Positions 44,116-52,523 of a DNA stretch of 64,000 nucleotides are shown here, in pieces (positions within the stretch are counted from its first letter, which is position 1; each line of letters begins with the position of its first letter). A program made the position numbers and the translations under genes. The notes beneath the pieces were generated by a model. The model was not told where the DNA came from and ran no database searches. It saw only the letters and a list, made by a program, of their open reading frames with translations. This DNA is from Novisyntrophococcus fermenticellae (GTDB taxonomy: Bacteria; Bacillota; Clostridia; Lachnospirales; Lachnospiraceae), in the NCBI RefSeq assembly GCF_018866245.1, contig NZ_CP076458.1, positions 1,488,001-1,552,000 on the forward strand, read 5' to 3'.

Positions 44116-45947
44116 GTGAACGAAAAAGACCAAGAGCTATGGGCGGTCCCCGCGGTGCAGTTGCGGTGGAAAAGGCCAATGACTTTAAAGGTGCCATGAA
44201 AGATATTATCAAGTATATCTCCAGATACAAAATCAGGCTTATTATTATGCTTATCTGTGCTGTCATAGGTACGGTATTTTCGATTGTGGGCCCTAAGATT
44301 ATGGGAAAAGCTACAACAGAATTGTTCAATGGCCTGGTCAGGAAGGTCAATCAGACGGGTTCCATTGACTTCGATAAGATATTAAGAATTTTGCTATTTA
44401 CGTTAGGTCTGTACGCAGTCAGTGCCCTGTTTTCATTTATTCAGGGATTTGTTATGACGGGAATTTCCAACGATGTAAGCTATTCCCTGCGTCGTGACAT
44501 TTCGAAAAAAATTAACAGGATGCCTTTGAAATACTTTGAAAGCAGGACATATGGAGAAGTGCTGTCCAGGATAACAAATGACGTGGATACGTTACAGCAG
44601 AGTCTGAATCAGAGTATTACACAGCTGATTACCTCAGTAACCACGCTGATTGGTGTGTTTATCATGATGCTGTCCATCAATATCTGGATGACCCTTTGCG
44701 CATTGGTGATTCTTCCGATTTCTTTCGTAATTATCGGCCAGGTCATGAAGCATTCTCAAAAGTTCTTCCAGCGTCAGCAAAGCTATCTGGGAGATGTCAA
44801 TGGTCAGGTAGAGGAGATCTATGCAGGACAGAATGTGGTAAAGGCCTTTAACAAAGAAAAAGACGTGATTGATACTTTCACAAAATCCAATGACCAGCTG
44901 TATGAATCGGCATGGAAATCTCAGTTCTTTTCAGGAATGATGATGCCGATTATGGGGTTTGTCGGCAATGTCGGATATGTTATGGTTGCACTTCTCGGCG
45001 GGTTTCTTGTAATAAAGAACTCCATCGAGGTAGGTGATATCCAGTCATTTTTCCAGTATATACGAAACTTTACGCAGCCAATCCAGCAGATCGCCCAGGT
45101 AAGCAATCTCCTTCAGTCCTCTGCAGCGGCCGCCGAGCGGGTTTTTGAATTCTTGAACGAGGAAGAAGAAATTCAGGATGTGGAGCACCCGGTTTCGATT
45201 GAAGGACTGAAAGGAGAGGTTACTTTTGAACATGTAGCCTTCGGCTATGATCCTGAGAAAATCATTATTCAGGATTTTTCCGCCCATGTGAAACAGGGGC
45301 AGAAAATTGCAATCGTAGGTCCGACAGGAGCCGGTAAAACAACCATGGTGAAGCTGTTGATGCGTTTTTACGATGTGAACAAAGGCTCTATATTGTTGGA
45401 TGACCATAACATCAAAGATTTTAAGCGGAATGAGCTCCGTGAAATGTTCGGGATGGTGCTGCAGGATACCTGGCTGTTTTCAGGCACGATTATGGAAAAC
45501 ATCCGGTATGGCCGTTTGGATGCCACGGACGAGGAGGTAATGGAGGCTGCTAAGGCAGCGCATGCGTATAAGTTTATCATGCAGCAGCCGGAGGGCTTTC
45601 AGACCATAATTAACGAGGAATCCACCAACATTTCCCAGGGACAGAAGCAGCTGATTACGATTGCGAGAGCAATTCTGGCTGACAACAATATTCTGATTCT
45701 CGATGAGGCAACCTCCTCCGTGGATACGAGAACAGAGATTCTGATTCAAAAAGCCATGGATTATCTGATGAAGGGCAGAACCAGTTTTGTCATTGCCCAC
45801 AGACTTTCTACAATCCGTGATGCGGATATTATTCTGGTTATGAAGGATGGGGATATCATCGAACAGGGCAGCCATGAAGAATTGCTTTCTGCAAATGGCT
45901 TCTATGCACAGCTTTATAACAGCCAGTTTGAAAAAGTGACAGCATAA
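44112..45947 (+). CDS. ABC exporter subunit 2, canonical ATPase
   Basis: 611 residues: six membrane segments then ATPase. Walker A GPTGAGKTT near 403, Walker B ILDEATSSVD with the catalytic glutamate E532, switch His in VIAHRLST. The signature is ISQGQKQL, a weakened form, as expected because in these heterodimers the changed signature sits opposite the degenerate site of the other subunit. The N-terminus is basic and glycine-rich (SERKRPRAMGGPRG). Last gene of the marR operon, followed by a terminator. Confidence 0.95.
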   Translation: MSERKRPRAMGGPRGAVAVEKANDFKGAMKDIIKYISRYKIRLIIMLICAVIGTVFSIVGPKIMGKATTELFNGLVRKVNQTGSIDFDKILRILLFTLGLYAVSALFSFIQGFVMTGISNDVSYSLRRDISKKINRMPLKYFESRTYGEVLSRITNDVDTLQQSLNQSITQLITSVTTLIGVFIMMLSINIWMTLCALVILPISFVIIGQVMKHSQKFFQRQQSYLGDVNGQVEEIYAGQNVVKAFNKEKDVIDTFTKSNDQLYESAWKSQFFSGMMMPIMGFVGNVGYVMVALLGGFLVIKNSIEVGDIQSFFQYIRNFTQPIQQIAQVSNLLQSSAAAAERVFEFLNEEEEIQDVEHPVSIEGLKGEVTFEHVAFGYDPEKIIIQDFSAHVKQGQKIAIVGPTGAGKTTMVKLLMRFYDVNKGSILLDDHNIKDFKRNELREMFGMVLQDTWLFSGTIMENIRYGRLDATDEEVMEAAKAAHAYKFIMQQPEGFQTIINEESTNISQGQKQLITIARAILADNNILILDEATSSVDTRTEILIQKAMDYLMKGRTSFVIAHRLSTIRDADIILVMKDGDIIEQGSHEELLSANGFYAQLYNSQFEKVTA

Positions 45948-45951
45948 GTTT

Positions 45952-45990
45952 AAAGACGGGTACAACTCAGGTTGTGACCCGTCTTGTTTT
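45952..45990 (+). terminator. Terminator of the exporter operon
   Basis: AAGACGGGT (45953-45961) pairs with ACCCGTCTT (45977-45985), with ACAAC/GTTGT continuing inside; then GTTTT. Confidence 0.88.
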
Positions 45991-46040
45991 ATGATACTAT
46001 GGTATCATAGGTCAAAAGGTCATGCGTTTCATGCTTGCAT
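45991..46040 (+). repeat. Dispersed GGTCAAAAGG element, copy C, with palindrome
   Basis: ATGATAC-TATG-GTATCAT (45991-46008) is a 7-bp hairpin followed by AGGTCAAAAGGTCATGCG. The stretch from GGTCAAAAGG on matches copy B near 18398 with few differences. It lies in the 155-base leader of the phosphofructokinase gene. Confidence 0.55.
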
Positions 46041-46102
46041 AAAAAAGCATGAGTTTGGGACCCGCAAGTAAATGATAATAGTGAGAAGATGGAGGGTATC
46101 GA

Positions 46103-47314
46103 ATGAAGAATATTCTTGTGGCGCAGTCAGGGGGGCCTACGGCCGCGATTAATGCAACATTGGCAGGCGTTATTACATGTGCCTATAGTTCCGGAGAAAC
46201 AGGAAAAGTACTAGGTTCCTGTAACGGAATTCAAGGGGTCTTGGAAGAGAGGTTTATTGATCTTAAGGAAAAAGTACGAAATGCAGAAGACATGGATTTG
46301 CTTTGCCAGACTCCGGCTGCGGCGCTTGGCTCCTGCCGTCTGAAGCTGACAGAGGAAAAGCAGTACCAGCAGATTATAAGTGTGCTGCGAAAGCATGATA
46401 TTCATTGCTTTATCTATATCGGAGGAAACGACTCCATGGATACAGTCAATAAGCTGTCTGCCTACTGTGCGCAGAACAACATTGAGGATATTTGTGTGAC
46501 AGGTGCACCTAAGACCATTGATAATGACCTGATGGGAACGGACCATTGTCCGGGATTTGGTTCTGCGGCAAAATATATCGGAACCACGTTTGCGGAGCTG
46601 GAGAGAGATTGTCATGTATATGCCATGAAGGCAGTGACAATTGTTGAGGTTATGGGCAGGAATGCGGGGTGGCTCACTGCAGCGTCTGCATTGGCCAGAC
46701 AAAACGGGCAAAAGGGGCCGAATCTGATTTATCTTTGTGAAACAGTCTTTGACAATGAACGGTTTATTGCAGATGTTAAAAAAGAACTGGAAACCTGTGA
46801 CAGTGTTCTGGTAGCCATCAGTGAGGGCATCAAAGATAAAGAAGGACGGTATGTATCGGAACAGGTCATAAGCTCTGCGGTCGATAACTTTGGCCACAGT
46901 TATATAGCAGGCTCTGCAAAAGTACTGGAGAATCTGGTCCGGAACCGGATTGGCTGTAAGGTCCGCTCTATTGAACTGAATCTGATGCAAAGATGTGCGG
47001 GCCATATAGCCAGTGCCATGGATATTCAGGAATCTAAAATGCTTGGGATGAAGGCATGTCAGGCAGCTTTGGAGGGTGAGAGCGGAAAGATGGCGGCTGT
47101 TATCCGGAAGAGCAATACACCCTATACAGTAAGCTATGAAACCATACCGGTCAGCCAGGCGGCGAATGAGGAGAAGAAAGTTCCGTCCAGCTTTATCACA
47201 CCGGGAGGGAATGATGTCACGGAAGAGATGATTTCCTATTTGAAGCCGTTAATCCAGGGGGAAAATAATGTAATTTACGAAAATGGCCTGCCAAAACATT
47301 TTATTCTGTATTGA
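46103..47314 (+). CDS. pfp: 6-phosphofructokinase, probably pyrophosphate-dependent
   Basis: 403 residues; GGAGGGTA upstream of ATG 46103. QSGGPTAAINA binds phosphate at the start. Two residues that separate donor types are visible: GGNDS at 107-111 (ATP enzymes have GGDGS) and PKTIDND at 136-142 (ATP enzymes have PGTIDND, here Lys137). Both point to PPi as donor, so the step is reversible and saves ATP. MGRNAGWL and RSIELN further on bind fructose-6-phosphate. It precedes the carboxyl-transfer cluster by 70 bases and may share a transcript. Confidence 0.9.
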   Translation: MKNILVAQSGGPTAAINATLAGVITCAYSSGETGKVLGSCNGIQGVLEERFIDLKEKVRNAEDMDLLCQTPAAALGSCRLKLTEEKQYQQIISVLRKHDIHCFIYIGGNDSMDTVNKLSAYCAQNNIEDICVTGAPKTIDNDLMGTDHCPGFGSAAKYIGTTFAELERDCHVYAMKAVTIVEVMGRNAGWLTAASALARQNGQKGPNLIYLCETVFDNERFIADVKKELETCDSVLVAISEGIKDKEGRYVSEQVISSAVDNFGHSYIAGSAKVLENLVRNRIGCKVRSIELNLMQRCAGHIASAMDIQESKMLGMKACQAALEGESGKMAAVIRKSNTPYTVSYETIPVSQAANEEKKVPSSFITPGGNDVTEEMISYLKPLIQGENNVIYENGLPKHFILY

Positions 47315-47384
47315 AAAAATATATAAATCAAGGTATCATAAAATAGGGACAAAATACTTATTTGAATTTATGGAGGACGGAAGA

Positions 47385-48821
47385 ATGAGTAACGTTACAG
47401 CAAGCGGCGCCAGACAGAGAATCTCTTCTTTGCTTGACGCGAACAGTTTTGTTGAAATCGGCGGCCTGATTACAGCGCGAAGTACAGATTTTAACATTAC
47501 TGCGAAAGATACACCCTCTGATGGTGTCATTACCGGTTACGGTTTGATTGATGGGAAATCTGTATATGTGTATAGCCAGGATGCTTCTGTACTTGGCGGA
47601 TCCATCGGTGAGATGCATGCGAAAAAGATTGTTAATTTATATAACATTGCCATGAAGACAGGAGCACCCATAATCGGACTTATCGATTGTGCGGGGCTTC
47701 GCCTGCAGGAGGCTACGGACGCACTGAATGGATTTGGTGAAATGTATATGGCACAGGTGAAGGCATCCGGAGTGATCCCGCAGATTACCGCTGTCTTTGG
47801 AAACTGTGGCGGAGGAATGGCTCTTGTTCCGGAACTTACAGACTTTACGTTTATGGAAGAGACCCATGCAAAACTTTTTGTGAATTCCCCCAATGCCCTT
47901 GCCGGAAACATAGACAGTAAGTGTAACACAGCAGGTGCGGCTTTCCAAAGTGAAGAAGCAGGTCTGGTCGATTTTCTGGGCAGTGAAACTGAAATCCTAA
48001 GTGGTATGCGCATGCTGATATCCATGCTGCCGTCTAATTTTGAAGATGAAGGCGTATTTGCTCTCGTGACGGATAATTTAAACCGTGTATGTACCGATAT
48101 TGAAAATTATATTGGTGATACCGCAATTCTGCTTTCGCAGATCAGTGATAATTCTACCTTTTTTGAAATTAGGAAGGATTATGGAAAAGATATGGTTACT
48201 GCTTTTATTCAGTTGGATGGTGCGACCATAGGAGCGGTTGCAAATCGCAGTGAGGTCTATGATTCACAGGGAAACCTGGCAAAGACCATGGACCCCGTTA
48301 TAAGTGCCAGAGGTGCCGAAAAAGCCGCAGATTTTGTGAATTTCTGCGATGCGTTTTCTATTCCGGTGCTTACAGTTACCAACGTAACAGGATTTAAAGC
48401 AACAAAATGCTCGGAAAAAAGGATGGCGAAAGCCGCAGGCCGGCTTACCTTTGCTTTTGCCAATGCAACGACACCAAAGGTTAATCTGATTACAGGACAG
48501 GCCTACGGAAGTGCGTATCTGACCATGAACAGCAAATCTACAGGTGCCGATATGGTTTTTGCATGGCCTACGGCTGAAATTGGTATGATGGATGCTAAAT
48601 CAGCTGCTAAAATCATGTATGAAGATACGGATGCTGTAACAATCAGTGAGAAAGCAGCGGAATACGCAATTTTGCAGAACAGCATTATTTCTGCAGCCAG
48701 AAGAGGTTATGTAGATACAATCATAGCACCGGAAGATACCAGAAAGTATGTGATTGGAGCATTTGAGATGCTATTTTCAAAGAGAGAGAATCGTCCTGCA
48801 AAAAAACACGGCACGGTTTAA
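47385..48821 (+). CDS. Carboxyltransferase of PccB/MmdA (12S) type
   Basis: 478 residues from ATG 47385; GGAGGACGG upstream. The crotonase-fold double domain acts on an acyl-CoA: SQDASVLGGSIGEMHAKKI and AVFGNCGGGMALVPELTD in the first half, FKATKCSEKRMAKAAGRL and ADMVFAWPTAEIGMMDA in the second. In this family it moves a carboxyl group between an acyl-CoA (methylmalonyl-, malonyl- or glutaconyl-CoA) and biotin on the carrier protein. It is somewhat shorter than PccB (about 510). It is the first of four genes: carboxyltransferase, OadG-like anchor, biotin carrier, OadA-like 5S carboxyltransferase. Confidence 0.88.
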   Translation: MSNVTASGARQRISSLLDANSFVEIGGLITARSTDFNITAKDTPSDGVITGYGLIDGKSVYVYSQDASVLGGSIGEMHAKKIVNLYNIAMKTGAPIIGLIDCAGLRLQEATDALNGFGEMYMAQVKASGVIPQITAVFGNCGGGMALVPELTDFTFMEETHAKLFVNSPNALAGNIDSKCNTAGAAFQSEEAGLVDFLGSETEILSGMRMLISMLPSNFEDEGVFALVTDNLNRVCTDIENYIGDTAILLSQISDNSTFFEIRKDYGKDMVTAFIQLDGATIGAVANRSEVYDSQGNLAKTMDPVISARGAEKAADFVNFCDAFSIPVLTVTNVTGFKATKCSEKRMAKAAGRLTFAFANATTPKVNLITGQAYGSAYLTMNSKSTGADMVFAWPTAEIGMMDAKSAAKIMYEDTDAVTISEKAAEYAILQNSIISAARRGYVDTIIAPEDTRKYVIGAFEMLFSKRENRPAKKHGTV

Positions 48822-48835
48822 GTGAGGTGGATGTG

Positions 48836-49597
48836 ATGAAACAGATATGGAAAAAACTATCAACTCTATTCCTTACTTTTGCCTGTATTCTGGCCTTTTT
48901 GGCTTATCCGGTAAAGGGAGCCGTGAGTTCACAGGTGGAAGACAGTATCCTGGAGAATTTTCAGTACTTGATAGATATGATGAATAACTACTCAGAAGAT
49001 GAAATGACAGCCCAGATACAAAACATGGACAGTACATTTCTGAGTGGGATGGTGGATGAATATTACGGTGCTCTGGACAAAGTCGGAAGTTTTAAAGAAA
49101 TCCTGAGCAGCGAAGTTGCGGTGGACGAAGAAAAAGAGATTGCCACGGTTATCATGAGGGTAGCATTCGATAAGTACAATGCGAAGCTTACGGCCAAGTG
49201 CAATTACAATGCAAGTGCAACAGCACAAAATTTTGACGATTTATGGTCAGAGTTCACGGTGACTGCTGAGTATCCGATCAGTGCCCTGATTAAGAATGCA
49301 GAGCCAAGTACGCTGGTGATTGCAGCGATTGTAATCATAGGCCTGATTTTCGCCATCTATTATATGAGACGTGTAAACAGAAAAGAAGTGCCGAAAGAGG
49401 AGTCCGAAGGAGCAACCGTTCAGGAAACGTTTCCGCTTCGGCCGGAACCGGAAGTTTCAGGAAGTATGAATGAAGAGGAGCTGGCGATTGTCATTGCAGC
49501 AGCTATTGCAGCATATGAGGAGGAAAACCCCGGCGGAGACGGATATGTTGTTCGATCCATCAGGAAAACCCACAGCAATAATTGGAGAAGAGCTTAG
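48836..49597 (+). CDS. OadG-family gamma-like membrane subunit with secreted N-terminal domain
   Basis: 253 residues from ATG 48836; GAGGTGG lies just upstream (a GTG at 48827 is less likely). Signal peptide about 1-29 (ending VKGA), an extracytoplasmic domain of about 120 residues with no named family, one membrane segment about 158-177, then a cytoplasmic tail holding the OadG signature (EELAIVIAAAIAAYEEE, SIRKTHSNNWRRA). OadG subunits hold the carboxyltransferase and biotin protein at the membrane. The large outer domain is unusual for an OadG, which is normally about 80-100 residues. Confidence 0.82.
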   Translation: MKQIWKKLSTLFLTFACILAFLAYPVKGAVSSQVEDSILENFQYLIDMMNNYSEDEMTAQIQNMDSTFLSGMVDEYYGALDKVGSFKEILSSEVAVDEEKEIATVIMRVAFDKYNAKLTAKCNYNASATAQNFDDLWSEFTVTAEYPISALIKNAEPSTLVIAAIVIIGLIFAIYYMRRVNRKEVPKEESEGATVQETFPLRPEPEVSGSMNEEELAIVIAAAIAAYEEENPGGDGYVVRSIRKTHSNNWRRA

Positions 49598-49611
49598 GAG
49601 GAAGTTTAACG

Positions 49612-50001
49612 ATGAAAAATTATACAATTACAGTGAATGGAAATGTTTATAATGTCACGGTGGAAGAGGGAACTACATCGGGATCACCTGCAGCAGCGGT
49701 TCCATCGCCTGTTGCCCCTGTACAGGCACCAGCAGCGGCCCCTGTTCCGTCTGTACCGAAAAAAACCGCAGCCGCCGGTTCTTCCGGCTCTGTGTCAATC
49801 ACCGCTTCCGTACCGGGAAAAATCTGCAAAGTGGAAACAAGTGCCGGACAGACGGTAAAAGAAGGAGATACGGTTGTGATTCTGGAAGCCATGAAGATGG
49901 AAATTCCAATTGTGGCTCCACAGAGCGGAACAATTGCAGGTATTGAGGTTTCCGTAGGTGATTCTGTGGAATCCGGGGATGTGCTGGCAACTATGGAATG
50001 A
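49612..50001 (+). CDS. Biotin carboxyl carrier protein
   Basis: 129 residues; AGGAGGAAG upstream of ATG 49612. N-terminal 22 residues, then an Ala/Pro/Val linker (about 24-57), then the biotinyl domain with the target lysine K95 in EAMKMEI. It shuttles CO2 between the carboxyltransferases encoded on either side. Size and layout match the 1.3S subunit of transcarboxylase and the GcdC/MmdC carriers. Confidence 0.93.
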   Translation: MKNYTITVNGNVYNVTVEEGTTSGSPAAAVPSPVAPVQAPAAAPVPSVPKKTAAAGSSGSVSITASVPGKICKVETSAGQTVKEGDTVVILEAMKMEIPIVAPQSGTIAGIEVSVGDSVESGDVLATME

Positions 50002-50038
50002 TGGACAGATGGATACCGAAACAGGAGGGATGAATAGA

Positions 50039-51451
50039 ATGGCTGAAATAGAAAAAAAACCGGTTGGAATCATGGAGACTGTACTTCGTGATGCGCATCA
50101 GTCGCTGATAGCCACACGTATGACCACAGAGGAGATGCTTCCGATTATTGAAAAGATGGACAAGATAGGGTACCATGCCGTGGAATGCTGGGGAGGTGCA
50201 ACCTTTGATGCTTCCTTAAGATTCCTGCATGAGGATCCATGGGAAAGGCTTCGTAAATTACGGGATGGGTTCAAGAACACAAAACTTCAAATGCTGTTCC
50301 GTGGGCAGAATATTCTGGGATACCGCCCCTATGCAGATGATGTAGTGGAATATTTCGTTCAGAAGTCGGCGGCGAATGGTATCGATATTATCCGTATCTT
50401 TGACTGTATGAATGATTTGCGGAACCTGCAGACTGCAGTCAGTGCGGCGAATAAGGAGAAGGCCCATGCCCAGGTTGCGCTTTCCTATACTCTGGGAGAT
50501 GCATATACGCTGGAATACTGGACGGATATGGCGAAAAGGGTTGAAGATATGGGTGCAGACTCCATCTGCATCAAGGATATGGCAGGCCTCCTTCTTCCCT
50601 ATAAGGCTACAGAACTTGTTACGGCACTGAAAGAGGCGACAAAGCTTCCGATTCAGCTCCATACACACTATACCTCCGGAGTGGCTTCAATGACCTATAT
50701 GAAAGCAATAGAGGCAGGGGTTGATGTGGTGGACTGCGCAATTTCTCCATTTGCCATGGGAACCTCTCAGCCTGCTACCGAGGTCATGGTGGAAACCTTC
50801 AAAGGGACACCGTATGATACGGGTTATGATCAGAAATTACTGGCAGAAATTGCAGATTACTTCCGTCCGATCAGGGATGAGGCTCTGGACAGTGGCCTGC
50901 TGAATCCGAAAAATCTGGGTGTCAACATCAAGACATTGCTATACCAGGTACCGGGAGGAATGCTGTCAAATCTGACCAGTCAGTTAAAAGAACAGCATGC
51001 GGAAGATAAATATTATGAAGTCCTGGAAGAAGTTCCCAGGGTCAGGAAAGACTTGGGAGAGCCTCCGCTGGTGACGCCTTCTTCCCAAATTGTAGGTACA
51101 CAGGCCGTATTCAATGTAATTATGGGTGAACGCTATAAGATGGTTACGAAAGAGACAAAAGATGTCCTAAGCGGAAAATATGGCGCAACTGTCAAGCCAT
51201 TTAACCCCGAAGTCCAGAAAAAGTGTATCGGTGATGAGACACCGATTACCTGCCGTTACGCAGATTTACTGGACAACGAACTGGAAACCCTGGAAGCAGA
51301 GATGGCACAGTATAAGGAACAGGATGAAGATGTTTTAACCTATGCATTGTTCCCACAGGTTGCGACCGAGTTCTTCAAATACAGAGATGCACAGAAGACT
51401 AAGATCGATGCAAAAGCCGCTGACAAAGAGGATGGCGCTTATCCGGTCTGA
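50039..51451 (+). CDS. oadA: Oxaloacetate decarboxylase alpha / transcarboxylase 5S-type subunit
   Basis: 470 residues from ATG 50039 (AGGAGG at 50023-50028); another ATG at 50030 is too close to that site. HMGL-like barrel: ETVLRDAHQSL with metal-binding Asp, WGGATFDASLRFL, RGQNILGY, and the metal-binding HTHYTSG. The biotinylated lysine region is KDMAGLL. The protein ends after the PYC_OADA domain and carries no biotin domain of its own, so it uses the separate carrier just upstream. It exchanges carboxyl between pyruvate/oxaloacetate and biotin. No beta subunit follows. Confidence 0.92.
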   Translation: MAEIEKKPVGIMETVLRDAHQSLIATRMTTEEMLPIIEKMDKIGYHAVECWGGATFDASLRFLHEDPWERLRKLRDGFKNTKLQMLFRGQNILGYRPYADDVVEYFVQKSAANGIDIIRIFDCMNDLRNLQTAVSAANKEKAHAQVALSYTLGDAYTLEYWTDMAKRVEDMGADSICIKDMAGLLLPYKATELVTALKEATKLPIQLHTHYTSGVASMTYMKAIEAGVDVVDCAISPFAMGTSQPATEVMVETFKGTPYDTGYDQKLLAEIADYFRPIRDEALDSGLLNPKNLGVNIKTLLYQVPGGMLSNLTSQLKEQHAEDKYYEVLEEVPRVRKDLGEPPLVTPSSQIVGTQAVFNVIMGERYKMVTKETKDVLSGKYGATVKPFNPEVQKKCIGDETPITCRYADLLDNELETLEAEMAQYKEQDEDVLTYALFPQVATEFFKYRDAQKTKIDAKAADKEDGAYPV

Positions 51452-51472
51452 CGTAATTGAATTATAGCAGAT

Positions 51473-51518
51473 AAAAGATTCCTTCATTGCCCCCAAAAGC
51501 CAATGAAGGAATCTTTTT
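51473..51518 (+). terminator. Terminator of the carboxyl-transfer operon
   Basis: A 17-bp perfect stem (51473-51489 with 51501-51517) and a T run. It shows that no decarboxylase beta subunit belongs to this transcript. Confidence 0.93.
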
Positions 51519-51538
51519 GCAAGTGCCTGCATTTTTTC

Positions 51539-51588
51539 TTGCACTTCGATTAAAATATGATATGATGATACCAGGGTCAAAAGGAGGT
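51539..51588 (+). promoter_or_regulatory. Promoter of the rpiR-type operon with GGTCAAAAGG element, copy D
   Basis: TTGCAC at 51539-51544, 16 bases, TATGAT at 51561-51566. Directly after, ATGATACCAGGGTCAAAAGG (51566-51585) leads into the ribosome binding site, so the element spans the transcription start. Confidence 0.6.
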
Positions 51589-51596
51589 AATTCAGT

Positions 51597-52523
51597 ATGG
51601 AACAATCAGATAATCTTCTGAACAGACTGAACCAGCAGTACGGTTCATTAAGTAAAGGGCAAAAGCGTCTGTCTGATTTTATATCAGATCATTATGATAA
51701 AGCGGTCTTTATGACGGCAGCGAAGCTGGGGGCAGAAGTTGGAGTAAGTGAATCTACCACTGTGCGGTTTGCTACGCAGCTGGGATATGACGGATTTCCT
51801 GAATTTCACAGGGCATTGGAGGAACTGGTTCGGAACAAATTGAATTCCATCCAGAGACTGGAAGTGACTTATGGGAGGATTCCCCAGGAAAAAATCCTGG
51901 ACAGTGTCCTTCATTCTGATATAGATAAGATCAAGATGACACTGGAACAGACGGATAGGGATTCATTTCGCCTGGCAGTGGATACAATTCTGCATGCAAA
52001 GACCATCTATGTTGTGGGGATAAGAAGCTGTGCACCTCTTGCCCAATTCTTAAGCTTTTATCTGAATCTGATTTTTGATGATGTGCGTTTGCTGCATACC
52101 AGCAGCTCAAGCGAAATTTTTGAGCAGATGATCAGAATCAATAGTAAGGATGTGATTATTGGCATCAGTTTTCCCCGATATTCCATGCGGACATTAAAAG
52201 CCATGGAATTTGCCAACAACAGGAATGCAAAGGTAATTACTCTGACAGACAGCATCCATTCGCCGATGAATCTGTATTCCTCCTGTAATCTGCTGGCAAG
52301 GAGTGACATGGCTTCTATTGTGGACTCCCTGGTTGCTCCCTTAAGTGTGATTAATGCGCTGATCGTAGCACTCTGTATGAAGAAGCAGGATGAAGTGATG
52401 AATACGTTGGAAACCATGGAAAAAATATGGGATGAATATCAGGTTTACAGCAATGATGAAATTAATTATATAGATGAAAAGGTGAAGGTACGCTTAAAGA
52501 AACCGGAGGAAGAAGATGGCTGA
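51597..52523 (+). CDS. RpiR/MurR-family transcriptional regulator
   Basis: 308 residues; AAGGAGGT at 51581-51588. N-terminal helix-turn-helix of the RpiR type (about 1-77; ISDHYDKAVFMTAAKLG, VSESTTVRFATQLGYDGF) and a SIS sugar-phosphate-binding domain (about 115-255; IYVVGIRSCAPLAQFL, VIIGISFPRYSMRTLK). Such proteins respond to sugar phosphates. It is followed with overlap by a flavoprotein, cmk and ispH-rpsA, which do not look like its targets. Confidence 0.93.
   Translation: MEQSDNLLNRLNQQYGSLSKGQKRLSDFISDHYDKAVFMTAAKLGAEVGVSESTTVRFATQLGYDGFPEFHRALEELVRNKLNSIQRLEVTYGRIPQEKILDSVLHSDIDKIKMTLEQTDRDSFRLAVDTILHAKTIYVVGIRSCAPLAQFLSFYLNLIFDDVRLLHTSSSSEIFEQMIRINSKDVIIGISFPRYSMRTLKAMEFANNRNAKVITLTDSIHSPMNLYSSCNLLARSDMASIVDSLVAPLSVINALIVALCMKKQDEVMNTLETMEKIWDEYQVYSNDEINYIDEKVKVRLKKPEEEDG

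Noticed and set aside
46211..47005. 264-codon minus-strand frame inside the phosphofructokinase gene
   Set aside because: Complete overlap with a well-supported gene and no family motifs.
51519..51596. Decarboxylase beta subunit after oadA
   Set aside because: A strong terminator and an RpiR regulator follow; no membrane protein of this type is found within the window.
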